Shown here: piece by piece, positions 41,879 through 51,635 of the stretch
How positions within the stretch are numbered: position 1 is the first letter of the stretch
How the letters are laid out: every line of letters begins with the position of its first letter
Assembly (NCBI GenBank): GCA_030601755.1
Contig: JAUWBF010000011.1
Coordinates: 1-64,000, forward strand
DNA length: 64,000 bases
Direction: 5' to 3'
From: Verrucomicrobiota bacterium
Lineage (GTDB): Bacteria; Verrucomicrobiota; Verrucomicrobiia; Opitutales; Opitutaceae
Notes under the pieces: generated by a model
Database searches by the model: none
What the model was told of the DNA's origin: nothing
Seen by the model: the letters and a program-made list of their open reading frames with translations, nothing else
Made by a program: the position numbers and the translations under genes

Positions 41879-42175
41879 TCAGCGGCGCAGGGTCACCTCG
41901 CTGTCGCCCGGCCCCTGCAGGTCCTCTCGGGCGTTTTTCATCTCGTGCAGGATGATGTCGGTGTGGGCCAGCAGGCGTTGACCCGATGCGGTCAGCGAAA
42001 CCGTTCGGCCCAGACGATCAAACAACCGGCAGTCCAGATCACGCTCCAGCGCCTTGATGGCGTGGCTGATGGCGGACTGGGTCAAATGCAGCTCCCGGGC
42101 GGCGACCGTGAAACTGCGGACTCTGGCCAGCGTCGCGAACGCCAGCAGCTTACGGCTGTCGAGGATGGGGGTCAT
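41879..42175 (-). CDS. LysR-type HTH-only protein
   Basis: The 98-residue protein contains a complete LysR winged helix-turn-helix (RKLLAFATLARVRSFTVAAR, HLTQSAISHAIKALERDL, CRLFDRLGRTVSLTASGQRL) and then stops after a short helical tail. The roughly 200-residue effector-binding domain of LysR regulators is missing, and no downstream sequence continues it. It could be a stand-alone DNA-binding protein or a truncated gene; the clean stop and intact domain favour the first. Confidence 0.8.
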   Translation of the reverse strand: MTPILDSRKLLAFATLARVRSFTVAARELHLTQSAISHAIKALERDLDCRLFDRLGRTVSLTASGQRLLAHTDIILHEMKNAREDLQGPGDSEVTLRR

Positions 42176-42261
42176 TTCGAAGTGACGGCGTGGTTTCGCA
42201 ATGCCCCTCCTCAAGCAGAATCCAAGCCAGTGCGCCCCGGCTTTTTACATATGAACCAATT

Positions 42262-42777
42262 TCATCCGAGCGCCGTCCCGATGCTTCCGCGTTTGCGGTG
42301 ATAAAACAGCGCCAGCCCGCCTTGGTAGCCCAACGTGGCCAGCACGATCACCCCGTAGGTCAGCGGCAGCGTCCGGCGTAGCAGCTCGTCCAGCAACCGC
42401 GTGTCGACGCCCAGCCCGGCGATCCGCGCGACCCGCTCCGGTGTCAGCACCTGGTCGACCAACGCATCGGTTCCCGCCCACAGGCGCAGGCCGGCGTAGC
42501 CCCAGATCAGCAACAGGAGCATGAGCTGGCTGGCGACCAGCGCGTTGACGCCCCCGGCGCGACCTCTCCCCAAGGCGCGCACGCCCGCCAATTCGAGACC
42601 ACCCGCCGCGGCCACGCCCGCGCCGATCAGCGCGCCGGTCCGGTCGCCCATGACTGCGGCCACGATCGTGCCCACGGTCGCGATGCCCACCACGCTCCAC
42701 CCGTCGAGCCGCGCGATGGTCACGACGCGTTGCAACACGTCGGACGGCAGGGCAGGGGGCTGGGACGGGACGGCCAT
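42262..42777 (-). CDS. Membrane protein of unknown function
   Basis: The 171-residue protein has four or five hydrophobic segments (SVVGIATVGTIVAAVMG; ALIGAGVAAAGGLELAGV; LVASQLMLLLLIWGYAGLRL; LTYGVIVLATLGYQGGLALF) and a short basic C-terminus. No family was recognised. It is divergent from hrpA, 78 bp away. Confidence 0.65.
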   Translation of the reverse strand: MAVPSQPPALPSDVLQRVVTIARLDGWSVVGIATVGTIVAAVMGDRTGALIGAGVAAAGGLELAGVRALGRGRAGGVNALVASQLMLLLLIWGYAGLRLWAGTDALVDQVLTPERVARIAGLGVDTRLLDELLRRTLPLTYGVIVLATLGYQGGLALFYHRKRGSIGTALG

Positions 42778-42855
42778 GGGTGACGCCAGCCTGAGCCGGT
42801 CGCCTTTCGACTCGCGAGCCCATACTTTCGTCCCCACCTTGCCGCCTTTCGCCTC

Positions 42856-45800
42856 GTGGATCGCCCTGAAAACAACCGCCCGACCTACCGCCTGGAGTTC
42901 CCGCCCGAGCTCCCGATCAGCGCGCGCGCCCAGGAAATCACCGACGCCCTCCGCGACCACCAAGTCGTCATCCTCGCCGGCGAGACCGGCTCGGGCAAAA
43001 CCACCCAGATCCCCAAGCTCTGCCTCGCCGCCGGCCGTGGCGCCCGCGGCCGCATCGCCTGCACCCAGCCGCGCCGTGTCGCCGCGCTCTCCATCTCGCG
43101 ACGTGTGGCTGACGAACTCGGCGTCGAGTGGGGCGGCATGGTCGGCTGCAAGATCCGCTTCGACGACCGCACCTCGCCCGACACCGTCATCAAGTTTATG
43201 ACCGACGGCATGCTGCTCGCCGAGGTCCAGAGCGACCCGATGCTGCGCGGCTACGACACCATCATCCTGGACGAAGCCCACGAACGCTCGCTTAACATCG
43301 ACTTCCTGCTCGGCCACCTGCGCAACCTCCGCCATCGCCGGCCCGAGCTGAAGATCGTCGTCACGTCCGCGACCATCGACACCGCCGCCTTCTCCAAGGC
43401 CTTCGACGACGCGCCCGTGATCGAGGTCTCCGGTCGCACCTACCCGGTCGAGGTCGTCTATTCGCCGCTCGACGGGCTCGGCGACGACTCCGCCGAGGGC
43501 GACGAACGCTCCGCCCGGCCCGAGGCGCTGCATTACATCGACGGCGCGGTCGCCGCGGTCGAGCGCATCGTGCACGACACCGATTCTGGCGACATCCTTG
43601 TGTTCATGCCCGCCGAGCGCGACATCCGCGAGACCCGCGAGCTGCTCGACGACCTACGCCTGCCGCGCTGCGAGACCATCCCGCTCTTCGGCCGTCTTTC
43701 CAACTCCGAACAACAACGCGTCTTCGCCGGCGGCCAGCTGCGCAAGATCATCGTCGCCACCAACATCGCCGAGACCTCGCTCACGCTGCCCGGCATCCGC
43801 TACGTCGTCGACACCGGCCTCGCCCGCGTCAGCCGCTATTCGCCGCAGGCCCGCACCCGCCGCCTGCCCATCGAGGCCGTGGCCCAGTCCTCCGCCGACC
43901 AGCGCAAGGGCCGCGCCGGTCGCGTCGCCGAGGGCGTCTGCATACGCTTGTATTCGGAGAAGGATTACAACGAGCGCCCGCGCTTCGCCCAGCCGGAGAT
44001 CCAGCGCGCCAATCTCGCCGACGTCATCCTGCGCATGATCGCCTTCGGCCTCGGCGACATCGAGCGCTTCCCCTTCATCAACCAGCCCGCGACCAAGGCC
44101 GTGCGCGCCGGCTACGCGCTGCTCGACGAACTCGGCGCCCTCGATCCACCCGAGCCCGGCGCGCCCGACGGCTCCGTGCGCCGCCTCACCGCCATCGGCC
44201 GCGAGCTCGCCCGCCTGCCGGTCGACCCGACCGTCGGCCGCATGATCCTGCAGGCCCGCGAGGAGAAGTGCCTGCGCGAGGTCGTCGTCATCGCCGCCGG
44301 CCTCAGCATTCAGGACCCCCGCGAACGTCCGCTCGACGCCCGCGAAAAGGCCGACGCCGCCCACCGCCGCTTCGCGCACGGCGAGTCGGACTTTCTCACG
44401 CTGCTCAACATCTGGGACGCCTTTCACGACGAGCTCGAACGCCTCTCGCAGGCCAAGCTCCGGCGCTTCTGCAAGGACCACTTTCTCAGCTACACCCGCA
44501 TGCGCGAGTGGCGCGACGTGCATTCGCAGCTGATGGACGTGCTCAAGGACCGCAACGGCTTCAAACCGTCTTCGATCTACGACGGCGTGCCGCCGGAGAA
44601 ACGCGGCTCCGAGCACCTTGGCTTCGCCACGCCCGGCTACCGCGCCATCCATCGCAGCATCCTCACCGGCCTGCTCGGCAACATCGCCCGACTCGACGAG
44701 GAAAAAGGCGGCTACCTCGCCACCCACGACCGCCGCGTCGCCATCTTTCCCGGCTCGGTGCTCCATCAACGCGAGGACCGCAAAAAATCGCCCCCGACGC
44801 GCGGCAACGACGCGCGCCAGAAAAAAGGGACAACGTCCCCCCGGTGGATCATGGCCGCCGAGATCATGGAGACCTCGCGGCTCTACGCCCGCACTGCCGC
44901 GCGCCTCGATCCGCTCTGGGCGCTCGATCTCGGTGCGCACCTGCTCAAACGCAGCCATACCGAACCTTTCTGGGACGTCGACAAGGGCCGCGTGCTCGTC
45001 AAGCAACGCACCCGCCTGCACGGCCTCGAGATCGAGTCCCGCTCCGTCAGCTACGGAAAGATCGACCCCGCCCACGCCACCGAGATTTTTATTCGCGAAG
45101 CCCTCGTCGAGGACGCCGTTACCTGGCCGCTCGGCTTCCTCGCGCACAACCGCGAGGTCCGCGCCGAGCTTGAGTCGCAACTCACCCGCACGCGCGACGC
45201 CGGTTACCTCAACCTCGACGAGGCCATCTACCGTTTCTATTCGCTGCACCTCCAGCCGCACGCGCCCGTCTCCGCCGTGGCCGAGCTGGTCGACCTGACC
45301 CGCGAGCAGGTCGGCATCGACAAAAACTTCCTCAAGATGCGCCCCGAGGACCTGCGTCCCGCCGACGCGCCCGAGCCCGACGCCGAGGCCTTCCCCGCCG
45401 CGCTCCCGCTCGACAACGCCGCCCTCCCGCTCAACTACGCCTACAAACCCGGTCAGGACGACGATGGCGTCACCCTTGATCTGCCCGTGCGCGAGGCCGA
45501 GCAACTCGAGCCCGCCGCGCTCGACTGGGCCGTGCCCGGACACCTGCCGACCAAGGTCGAGCACTACCTGCGCGCCCTGCCCAAGGAACTGCGCCGCGCC
45601 TTCGCCCCGCTCAACGAGACCGCCCGCGCCCTCGCCGACGGCGCCGACCGCCTCTCGCGCCTCGCCGGCCGCAAACGTTCCCTCGTCGACACGTTGGTCG
45701 AACTCGTGCGCGAGCGCCACGGCGTGAAGATCGACCCCGACCTCTGGCTCTCACGTCCGCCGCCCGAGCACCTGCGCGTGCGCGTTCGCGTGCACGACGA

Positions 45801-46899
45801 CGAAGGCCGCGAACTCTGCGCCTCGCGCGATCCCGCCGAGCTGGCCGCGCGCCTCGACGAACTGCGCCGCAAGGTCGGCCTCGCCGTCGCCCGCGAGGAC
45901 CCGGCCGCCTGGAAAAAAGCCCGCGCCCGCTGGGAGAAATCCGAGCAGGGCGACTGGGCCTTCGGCGACATCCCCGAAAAAGTCCACGTCTGCGACCAGG
46001 CCGGCGTCGCCGTCCACGCGTGGCCCGCCTTGCAGGTCACGCCCGCCGGCGTGGCGCTGCGGCTCTTTCGCACGCCCGAGCTGGCCGCCGGCTCGATGGC
46101 GACCGGCTTGTCGCGCCTGATCGAACTCACGCTGCGCCACGACCTCGCGTGGCTGGAAAAGGACCTGCGCGCCCTGCGCCGGGTCGGGCCGCTGGCTGCG
46201 ACGCTTGTATCCATGAATGTGTTACAGGCCGACGCCCACCGCCTGTTGACCAACTGGGTGTGCGATCCCGCGCGCGTGGCCGCGCCGACCGCCGCCGCCT
46301 TCGCCGCCGCCGTCGACAAGGCCAAGGTCGAGCTGCGCGCCTCCGTGCCGCGGCTCGCCGACCTGCTCGAGGAGATTTTCACGCTGCGCCAGTCGCTGCT
46401 CGTGCACCCGCACCCGTATCGCGGACAGGGCCCGGAGCTGGCCGCGTTGTTGCCGCCGGATTTTCTGCGGCGCACGCCTTACGCGCGGTTGCCGCACCTG
46501 CCGCGCTACCTGAAGGCCATGAAGGCGCGCGCCGACCGCTGGCGGCAAAACCAGTCCAAGGACGCCGAGCGCGCCGCCCAGCTCGCGCCCTACGTGAAGG
46601 CCATCCCGACCGTGGCCGATCAACCCGGCGGCGACCGTTACCGCTGGCTGGTCGAGGAGCTGCGCGTGAGTCTCTTCGCGCAGGACCTCGGCACCGCCGA
46701 GCCGGTGTCGACCGTGAAGCTCGACAAGCTCCTGGCCGAGATCCGCGGAGGCGGCACGGCCGCTCCGGCGGAACTGGGCTCGACGCCTCCGGCCCCAACG
46801 CCTCCACCGCCCAAGCCCGCGCCCATCGCCGTCGCGCCGGCGGCGAAAAAGCCGCCGCTCAAGAGCCTCAACGCCCTCGACTCGCTCTTCCGGAAATAA
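42856..46899 (+). CDS. hrpA: ATP-dependent RNA helicase HrpA
   Basis: The 1347-residue protein is a full-length DEAH helicase of the HrpA type: Walker A GETGSGKTT, motif Ia TQPRRVAALSI, motif II DEAH (IILDEAHERSLNIDFLL), motif III VTSATIDT, motifs V and VI (VATNIAETSLTLPGIRYVVD, QRKGRAGRVAEGVCIRLY). HA2/OB-fold and the long C-terminal DUF3418 domain follow. It acts on mRNA and collided ribosomes. The start is GTG at 42856. A Pro/Ala-rich segment lies near the C-terminus. It stands alone. Confidence 0.96.
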   Translation: MDRPENNRPTYRLEFPPELPISARAQEITDALRDHQVVILAGETGSGKTTQIPKLCLAAGRGARGRIACTQPRRVAALSISRRVADELGVEWGGMVGCKIRFDDRTSPDTVIKFMTDGMLLAEVQSDPMLRGYDTIILDEAHERSLNIDFLLGHLRNLRHRRPELKIVVTSATIDTAAFSKAFDDAPVIEVSGRTYPVEVVYSPLDGLGDDSAEGDERSARPEALHYIDGAVAAVERIVHDTDSGDILVFMPAERDIRETRELLDDLRLPRCETIPLFGRLSNSEQQRVFAGGQLRKIIVATNIAETSLTLPGIRYVVDTGLARVSRYSPQARTRRLPIEAVAQSSADQRKGRAGRVAEGVCIRLYSEKDYNERPRFAQPEIQRANLADVILRMIAFGLGDIERFPFINQPATKAVRAGYALLDELGALDPPEPGAPDGSVRRLTAIGRELARLPVDPTVGRMILQAREEKCLREVVVIAAGLSIQDPRERPLDAREKADAAHRRFAHGESDFLTLLNIWDAFHDELERLSQAKLRRFCKDHFLSYTRMREWRDVHSQLMDVLKDRNGFKPSSIYDGVPPEKRGSEHLGFATPGYRAIHRSILTGLLGNIARLDEEKGGYLATHDRRVAIFPGSVLHQREDRKKSPPTRGNDARQKKGTTSPRWIMAAEIMETSRLYARTAARLDPLWALDLGAHLLKRSHTEPFWDVDKGRVLVKQRTRLHGLEIESRSVSYGKIDPAHATEIFIREALVEDAVTWPLGFLAHNREVRAELESQLTRTRDAGYLNLDEAIYRFYSLHLQPHAPVSAVAELVDLTREQVGIDKNFLKMRPEDLRPADAPEPDAEAFPAALPLDNAALPLNYAYKPGQDDDGVTLDLPVREAEQLEPAALDWAVPGHLPTKVEHYLRALPKELRRAFAPLNETARALADGADRLSRLAGRKRSLVDTLVELVRERHGVKIDPDLWLSRPPPEHLRVRVRVHDDEGRELCASRDPAELAARLDELRRKVGLAVAREDPAAWKKARARWEKSEQGDWAFGDIPEKVHVCDQAGVAVHAWPALQVTPAGVALRLFRTPELAAGSMATGLSRLIELTLRHDLAWLEKDLRALRRVGPLAATLVSMNVLQADAHRLLTNWVCDPARVAAPTAAAFAAAVDKAKVELRASVPRLADLLEEIFTLRQSLLVHPHPYRGQGPELAALLPPDFLRRTPYARLPHLPRYLKAMKARADRWRQNQSKDAERAAQLAPYVKAIPTVADQPGGDRYRWLVEELRVSLFAQDLGTAEPVSTVKLDKLLAEIRGGGTAAPAELGSTPPAPTPPPPKPAPIAVAPAAKKPPLKSLNALDSLFRK

Positions 46900-46979
46900 G
46901 GAGGGTGCGCACTCCTGCCCACCCGGTCGGATGCTCGCTTGTGGCGACGGCGACGGTGGTTCCGTGATCGCGTCGCCCG

Positions 46980-47001
46980 GGGCGGGCAGGAGTGCCCGCC
47001 C
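46980..47001. repeat. CAGGAGTG-core palindrome
   Basis: Identical to the element at 21566-21587, here in the 170-bp gap between hrpA and the DUF433 gene. A weaker relative precedes it (GGGTGCGCACTCCTGCCCACC at 46902-46922 is a partial inverted match). Confidence 0.6.
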
Positions 47002-47072
47002 TCCCTGCAGGCGTGTCGCCGTGGTCGGGCGCACGCTTGCCTTGTTCGGCAGAGCGCGGCAGGTTTCGAGGC

Positions 47073-47300
47073 GTGAATTATCAGGATCGCATAACCATTG
47101 AGCCGGGTAAGCGGGGCGGGAAGCCCTGCATTCGGGGGCTGCGTATCACCGTCTATGACGTGTTGGATTATCTGGCCGGGGGCATGACTCCCGAGCAGAT
47201 CGTCGCCGACTTTCCCGATCTTACGCTAGAGGATATCCGCGCCTGCCTGGCTTATGCGGCCGATCGTGAGCGTCGTTTGTTTGCCTCGCCGGCGGCATGA
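47073..47300 (+). CDS. DUF433 antitoxin
   Basis: The 75-residue protein is a DUF433/VapB45-type antitoxin: DRITIEPGKRGGKPCIRGLR, then ITVYDVLDYLAGGMTPEQIV and DFPDLTLEDIRACLAYAAD. The start is GTG at 47073. The stop overlaps the next start (ATGA), coupling it to a DUF5615 PIN-like toxin. It would neutralise the toxin and autoregulate the pair. Confidence 0.9.
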   Translation: MNYQDRITIEPGKRGGKPCIRGLRITVYDVLDYLAGGMTPEQIVADFPDLTLEDIRACLAYAADRERRLFASPAA

Positions 47301-47629
47301 GATTGCTGTTCGACGAGAACCTCTCGCCCCTGCTGGCGACACGTCTGGCCGACCTGTTCCCGGAAAGCGTCCACGTTCGTGATCTGGGTTTGTCGGGCCG
47401 GCCGGACGCGGAGGTTTGGCGCGTGGCCGGGGAAGTCGGATTGGTGATCATCTCAAAGGACGACGATTTTCATCACTTGAGTTTCCTGCGAGGGGCGCCG
47501 CCCAAGGTCGTCGGGCTTCGTCTGGGCAATTGCACGACCGGGGAAATCGAGCGGTTGTTGCGGGAACGCGAAAAGGACTTGCGGGATTTTTATGCCGATG
47601 GCGACGCGGGCTTCATCGCGTTGCCCTGA
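47297..47629 (+). CDS. DUF5615 PIN-like toxin
   Basis: The 110-residue protein has the DUF5615 pattern: RLLFDENLSPLLATRLADLF, VHVRDLGLSGRPD, VGLVIISKDDDFHHLSFLRG and RLGNCTTGEIERLL. The acidic residues D6, E7 and the DDDF group form the PIN-like metal site. It is the ribonuclease partner of the DUF433 antitoxin. Confidence 0.9.
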   Translation: MRLLFDENLSPLLATRLADLFPESVHVRDLGLSGRPDAEVWRVAGEVGLVIISKDDDFHHLSFLRGAPPKVVGLRLGNCTTGEIERLLREREKDLRDFYADGDAGFIALP

Positions 47630-47742
47630 TGGTGACGGCGCCCTCGTTCAATCCGTAAAAGAACCTTCAACCGTCGCCGGTCCTTGAATTTGACTTGGCC
47701 CGTGCGTCCGGCAGTTCGCTCAATAGCCCGCATATTTTACCC

Positions 47743-48162
47743 ATGCAGACCGACCACGCCCTTCCGCTCATCCGTTCCCAACTCGCCCGCATGGCCGCGG
47801 CCTACGGCGACGCGGTTTTTGACGAGTGGGTGTTGATCGGCCTGACCGCGGGCGGGGCGAGCATCCTTGCCTACGAGGGGCCGCGCGAGGCCGACTACAG
47901 AAAAACTTTTCTCAAGGACATCGCCCCGCTGCGCGCGGTGATCGGCAAGGGCGAGCAGGACGTGGGCGGCTTCGAATTTGTCAACGACGCGGCCGGCCAC
48001 CGCTACGACGCAGTCATGCGCGCCGGGCCGAGCGTGTATTTGCTTTGCAATCACACGACCTTGAGTATCGACGACATCCGCGCCAACCTCGGCTGGCTGA
48101 AAGCCCAGAAGCCGTGGTTTGAACTCGGCGAAAAGTTCCGCGCCGATCCGCTGGTGGCGTGA
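47743..48162 (+). CDS. Conserved hypothetical protein
   Basis: The 139-residue soluble protein (ALPLIRSQLARMAAAYGDAV, DEWVLIGLTAGGASILAYEG, YLLCNHTTLSIDDIRANLGW) may have a roadblock/LC7- or profilin-like alpha/beta fold by its strand-helix pattern, but no family is certain. It lies alone between the toxin-antitoxin pair and the convergent exchanger gene. Confidence 0.6.
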   Translation: MQTDHALPLIRSQLARMAAAYGDAVFDEWVLIGLTAGGASILAYEGPREADYRKTFLKDIAPLRAVIGKGEQDVGGFEFVNDAAGHRYDAVMRAGPSVYLLCNHTTLSIDDIRANLGWLKAQKPWFELGEKFRADPLVA

Positions 48163-48195
48163 GATCGCGTTGCGAATTGCGCGCAACACACGCTT

Positions 48196-49221
48196 CTAAC
48201 CGACGAGCCCTGTCCACACGAACCACCCGTAGGCCGCGATCAGCAGTGCGCCCAGCCAACGCGGCAGACCGCCGAGCAACAGCACGCAGCCGAGGTGCGC
48301 GACGGCGGCGCCGGCGATCACCAGCAGGCCCTGCGTCATGGCCGCGGAGAGGGGCACCGGTTGCCACAGTGCGTAGAGGCCGATCATGAGCGGGATGCAG
48401 ATGTGACCGTCGCCGACCTGCGAGGCGTAGACGACCTCGGCGCGCCGGCGGTGGGCGTAGTAAAAGGCCAGCAGGGCGTTGGGCACGACCATCAGCCAGC
48501 CGGTCAGCCAGCCGAGGTTGTCCGCGCTGACGAAGCCGCCCTCGAGCGATCCGAGCCAGGTGACGATCCAGTCGATGCCGGTGAACAGGCCCCACGCGGA
48601 CAGCAGCACGAGCGCGAGGTCGACGTAGAAAAACGTGTTGAAGGCGACGCGTTGCCGCGCGTTGTGCTTGAGCACGTCGTGGGCCTGCACGGTTTGCCAA
48701 AAGGCGAACAGGCCGACGAGCACGAGTCCGTCGCCGAGGTCGATGACGCCGTCGCGGCCGAGCGCCCAGACCGCGCCGGTGAAGAAGAGCGCGGCGGTCA
48801 AGGTGAGCAGCAGCGCGAGTTTGTTGAGGCGGCGGGGCAGGTCGGCGTCGGCGGCGTGCTTTTTGCGTTTGCCGCGCGCCTTCGCGGGCGCGTCGCCGGC
48901 CGGGGCGGAGAGGCGCAGGCCCCAGATCAGCGCTGGCAGGCCGAGGAGCAGGGTGAGGTTGGTGGCGTTGTTGACCACGGCGTTGACCGCGATCTCGCCG
49001 GCGGGACCACCCTGGCGCGCGACAATCCAGACGAAGAGCAGGTTGCCCAGTCCCGAGCAGTAGGGCATGACCAGCGTGGCCAGCGCGGTCCCCTCAAGAC
49101 CGTGGTCGAGCAGCGCCTCGAGTCGCCAGACGAGCAGCAGCGACGCGGCAAGGAAGAGCACGCCGTAGGTCCAGGGGCTCGTGAGCCCGAGCAGTTCGAT
49201 CCAGTGGGGCAAGGGATTCAT
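48196..49221 (-). CDS. Sodium/calcium exchanger-like membrane protein
   Basis: The 341-residue protein has about ten membrane segments in two halves, each with an acid-poor alpha-repeat-like motif (LVMPYCSGLGNLLFVWIV near 50; LMVVPNALLAFYYAHRRRAE near 240). A charged cytoplasmic loop (ARGKRKKHAADADLPRR) separates them. It resembles the CaCA exchanger superfamily, though the canonical GNxxE/D motifs are weak. Its start shares a 4-bp overlap with the upstream ABC ATPase stop, so they may work together in transport. Confidence 0.6.
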   Translation of the reverse strand: MNPLPHWIELLGLTSPWTYGVLFLAASLLLVWRLEALLDHGLEGTALATLVMPYCSGLGNLLFVWIVARQGGPAGEIAVNAVVNNATNLTLLLGLPALIWGLRLSAPAGDAPAKARGKRKKHAADADLPRRLNKLALLLTLTAALFFTGAVWALGRDGVIDLGDGLVLVGLFAFWQTVQAHDVLKHNARQRVAFNTFFYVDLALVLLSAWGLFTGIDWIVTWLGSLEGGFVSADNLGWLTGWLMVVPNALLAFYYAHRRRAEVVYASQVGDGHICIPLMIGLYALWQPVPLSAAMTQGLLVIAGAAVAHLGCVLLLGGLPRWLGALLIAAYGWFVWTGLVG

Positions 49222-50006
49222 GCGCGCGGCACCCGGAGTTGCAGGCGACCCTCGCGTCGGCTGAGGCGGACCGGCGCGCCGAAGGTTTCCCCCAGCAAGG
49301 CCGAGGTGAGTGTCCGGTCGCGCGGGCCGGCGGCGACCACGCGCCCGCCGCGCAGCAGCAGCGCGTGCGTGAAGACCGGCATGATCTCCTCGACGTGGTG
49401 CGTCACCAACACCAGCGCGGGGCCGCCGTGGTGGCTCGCGAGTTCGGCGAAGACCTCCAGGAAATGTTCGCGCGACACCGGATCGAGACCCGCGCACGGT
49501 TCGTCGAGGATGAGCAGGTCGGGCTTGGCCATGAGCGCGCGGGCGATGAGGACGCGTTGGCGTTCGCCTTGCGAAAGAAACAACCACGGGCGATCCTCGG
49601 GGATGCGCAGGCCGACGACCTTGAGCCACTTGCGTGCGGCGCGCCGGTCGGAATCGGTCGGCGCGACCCAGAGATCGAGTTGCGCGTATTTTCCGCTGAT
49701 GACGGTGTCGAGCAACGGCTCACCCGGCGGGATCGAGGCCTGCAACGCGCTGGATACAAGGCCCACGCGTTCGCGCAGGTCGCGCCAGTCGCATTCGCCG
49801 TAGCGGTTGCCCAGCAAATGGATGTCGCCGGAAGAAGCGGTGAGGTAGCCGGTCAACGCGCGCAGCAGCGAGGTCTTGCCGCTGCCGTTGGCGCCGAGCA
49901 CCACCCAGTGTTCGCCCGGTTGCACCCGCCAGCTCACGTGATCGAGCAACGTGGTTTCGGCGCGGACAATGCTTAGGTCTTCAACGGCCAGCAGCGGGGC
50001 GTTCAT
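49218..50006 (-). CDS. ABC transporter ATP-binding protein
   Basis: The 262-residue protein has Walker A (GANGSGKTSLLRAL), signature FLSQGERQRVLIARAL, Walker B (LLILDEPCAGLDP) and the switch histidine (VTHHVEEIMP). It resembles the ModF/YlmA-type stand-alone ATPases. The ATG at 50006 (MNAPLLAVEDL) is chosen over a TTG at 50042. It is coupled by overlap to the exchanger-like gene downstream; no ABC permease is adjacent. Confidence 0.88.
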   Translation of the reverse strand: MNAPLLAVEDLSIVRAETTLLDHVSWRVQPGEHWVVLGANGSGKTSLLRALTGYLTASSGDIHLLGNRYGECDWRDLRERVGLVSSALQASIPPGEPLLDTVISGKYAQLDLWVAPTDSDRRAARKWLKVVGLRIPEDRPWLFLSQGERQRVLIARALMAKPDLLILDEPCAGLDPVSREHFLEVFAELASHHGGPALVLVTHHVEEIMPVFTHALLLRGGRVVAAGPRDRTLTSALLGETFGAPVRLSRREGRLQLRVPRA

Positions 50007-50126
50007 CGCGCCGACCGTGGCTGTGCCGCGGCTGTCGGTCAATCGCCCGCCCGCGTCACCGAAATGTCGCCGAAACCCGCCCCCTTTATTTTGCGTCCAC
50101 CTTCACTTTTCCCCTGCTTACCATCC

Positions 50127-51635
50127 ATGCGCCTCCCTCTCCTCGTCGCCGTGTTGTTGCTGTCGGTGCTGCCGGTGGCGGCGCGTTCGTTCTCGGTCGT
50201 GGTCTACAACGTCCAGAACCTCTTCGATGTCGACGGCGTCGCGATCTACGACGACTACCAACCGTCCCGATACACGCCGGCACACCTCGCGACCAAGTTG
50301 CAAAACATCGCCCGCGTCCTCGCCCGGGTGAACCGCGGCGAGGGTCCCGACATCATCGTCTTCAACGAGATCGAGCTCGACCAAACCCCGCCCGCCGACG
50401 ACCGCCCCGTCGACGCCGCCGCTTGGCTGGCCGCCCACGCCGACCGCCGCTATGACGAACTGCTCGCGGAGAACCCGTTGCCCCGCGATCTCGCCGACAC
50501 CTCGTCCCCAGTCTGGCTCCTCAAGGCCCTCTCCGACCACGGCATGACGGGCTACACGCTCGTCACCAGCGACGAAAAACCCGGCGCCTACGAGGGCGAG
50601 ACGCGCGGCCGCGCCATCCAGAACGTCATCCTCAGCCGCTTCCCCGTGAAGGCCGTGCGTCACCACCCCACGCAGAACGCGCGCACCATCATCGAGGCCG
50701 AGCTATCGGTCGACGGCTACTCGCTTTACGTCTTCGCCAACCACTGGAAATCCGGCGCCGGCAACCTCGAGACCGAGGTCGACCGCATCGCCAACGCCAA
50801 GACCCTGCGCGCCCGCGTCGACGAGCTCCTCGCCGCCGACCCCAACGCCGACCTCCTCCTCGGCGGCGACTTCAACGCCCACTACAACCAGCGCGAACGC
50901 TACCGCCAGATGCGCGAGACCGGCATCAACACCCACCTGCGCGCCCAGGGCAACGAACTCGCCATCCGCGGCCGCGACCGCGACCTCTACAACCTCTGGT
51001 TTGAGCTGCCCCGCGAGCAGCGCCGCAGCGATCTCTACAAGGGCGAGTGGGGCACCCTCATGCACCTGATCGTCTCCCGCGGCCTCTACGACCGCCGCGG
51101 CGTGCAATACGAGGACAACAGCTTCGCGGTCATGGCGTTCACCGGCCTCAACGCCGACGCCTACGGACAACCCGTGCGCTGGAGCTTCGACGGCCCGGCC
51201 GGCGCGGGTTTTTCCGACCATTTCCCGCTCTACGCGCGCTTCAATATCGTCGACGACAACCGCCCCGACCGCTGGCTCTCTCTCACCAAACCCAGCGAGG
51301 AGGACGACCCGATCGGCGATCCCATCCGCGTCGATTTCGGCGCGGTTGATCTCACCAAGGCCATCCGCCTTGAAGACATCCCCAAGGACACCGACCTCCG
51401 CGATGGCACCTGGTCGGGCAAGCTCTTCCGCGTCACCGGCGAGGCCGTCGAGGACCGCTACGTGAAGGTGCGTTTCGCCGGCCAAGTCTACGACGTCTTC
51501 AGCCACGAGCGCGACATCCGCGACCTGCTCTACAAGCAGCGCGACGAGCGCGGCCGCCTCTCCTTCTACGGCGAACTCGGCACCTACAAAGGAAACTGGC
51601 AATTCCTCGTGCGCGACAAAAGCTGGGTGAAATGA
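50127..51635 (+). CDS. Secreted endonuclease/exonuclease/phosphatase family protein
   Basis: The 502-residue protein has a signal peptide (about 1-20, LLVAVLLLSVLPVAARS) and the EEP fold: SVVVYNVQNLFD with N28, IIVFNEIELD, ILSRFPVKAV, FANHWKSGAG, LLLGGDFNAHYNQ and SDHFPLYARF. These hold the catalytic Asn, Glu, Asp and His residues of a metal-dependent phosphoesterase. A C-terminal domain of about 130 residues follows. The likely role is extracytoplasmic nuclease or phosphodiesterase; the substrate is unknown. Confidence 0.88.
   Translation: MRLPLLVAVLLLSVLPVAARSFSVVVYNVQNLFDVDGVAIYDDYQPSRYTPAHLATKLQNIARVLARVNRGEGPDIIVFNEIELDQTPPADDRPVDAAAWLAAHADRRYDELLAENPLPRDLADTSSPVWLLKALSDHGMTGYTLVTSDEKPGAYEGETRGRAIQNVILSRFPVKAVRHHPTQNARTIIEAELSVDGYSLYVFANHWKSGAGNLETEVDRIANAKTLRARVDELLAADPNADLLLGGDFNAHYNQRERYRQMRETGINTHLRAQGNELAIRGRDRDLYNLWFELPREQRRSDLYKGEWGTLMHLIVSRGLYDRRGVQYEDNSFAVMAFTGLNADAYGQPVRWSFDGPAGAGFSDHFPLYARFNIVDDNRPDRWLSLTKPSEEDDPIGDPIRVDFGAVDLTKAIRLEDIPKDTDLRDGTWSGKLFRVTGEAVEDRYVKVRFAGQVYDVFSHERDIRDLLYKQRDERGRLSFYGELGTYKGNWQFLVRDKSWVK

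Noticed and set aside
43654-45720. 688-codon open frame antisense to hrpA
   Set aside because: Typical GC-rich shadow of a real gene; no domain similarity, and hrpA motifs on the other strand are complete.
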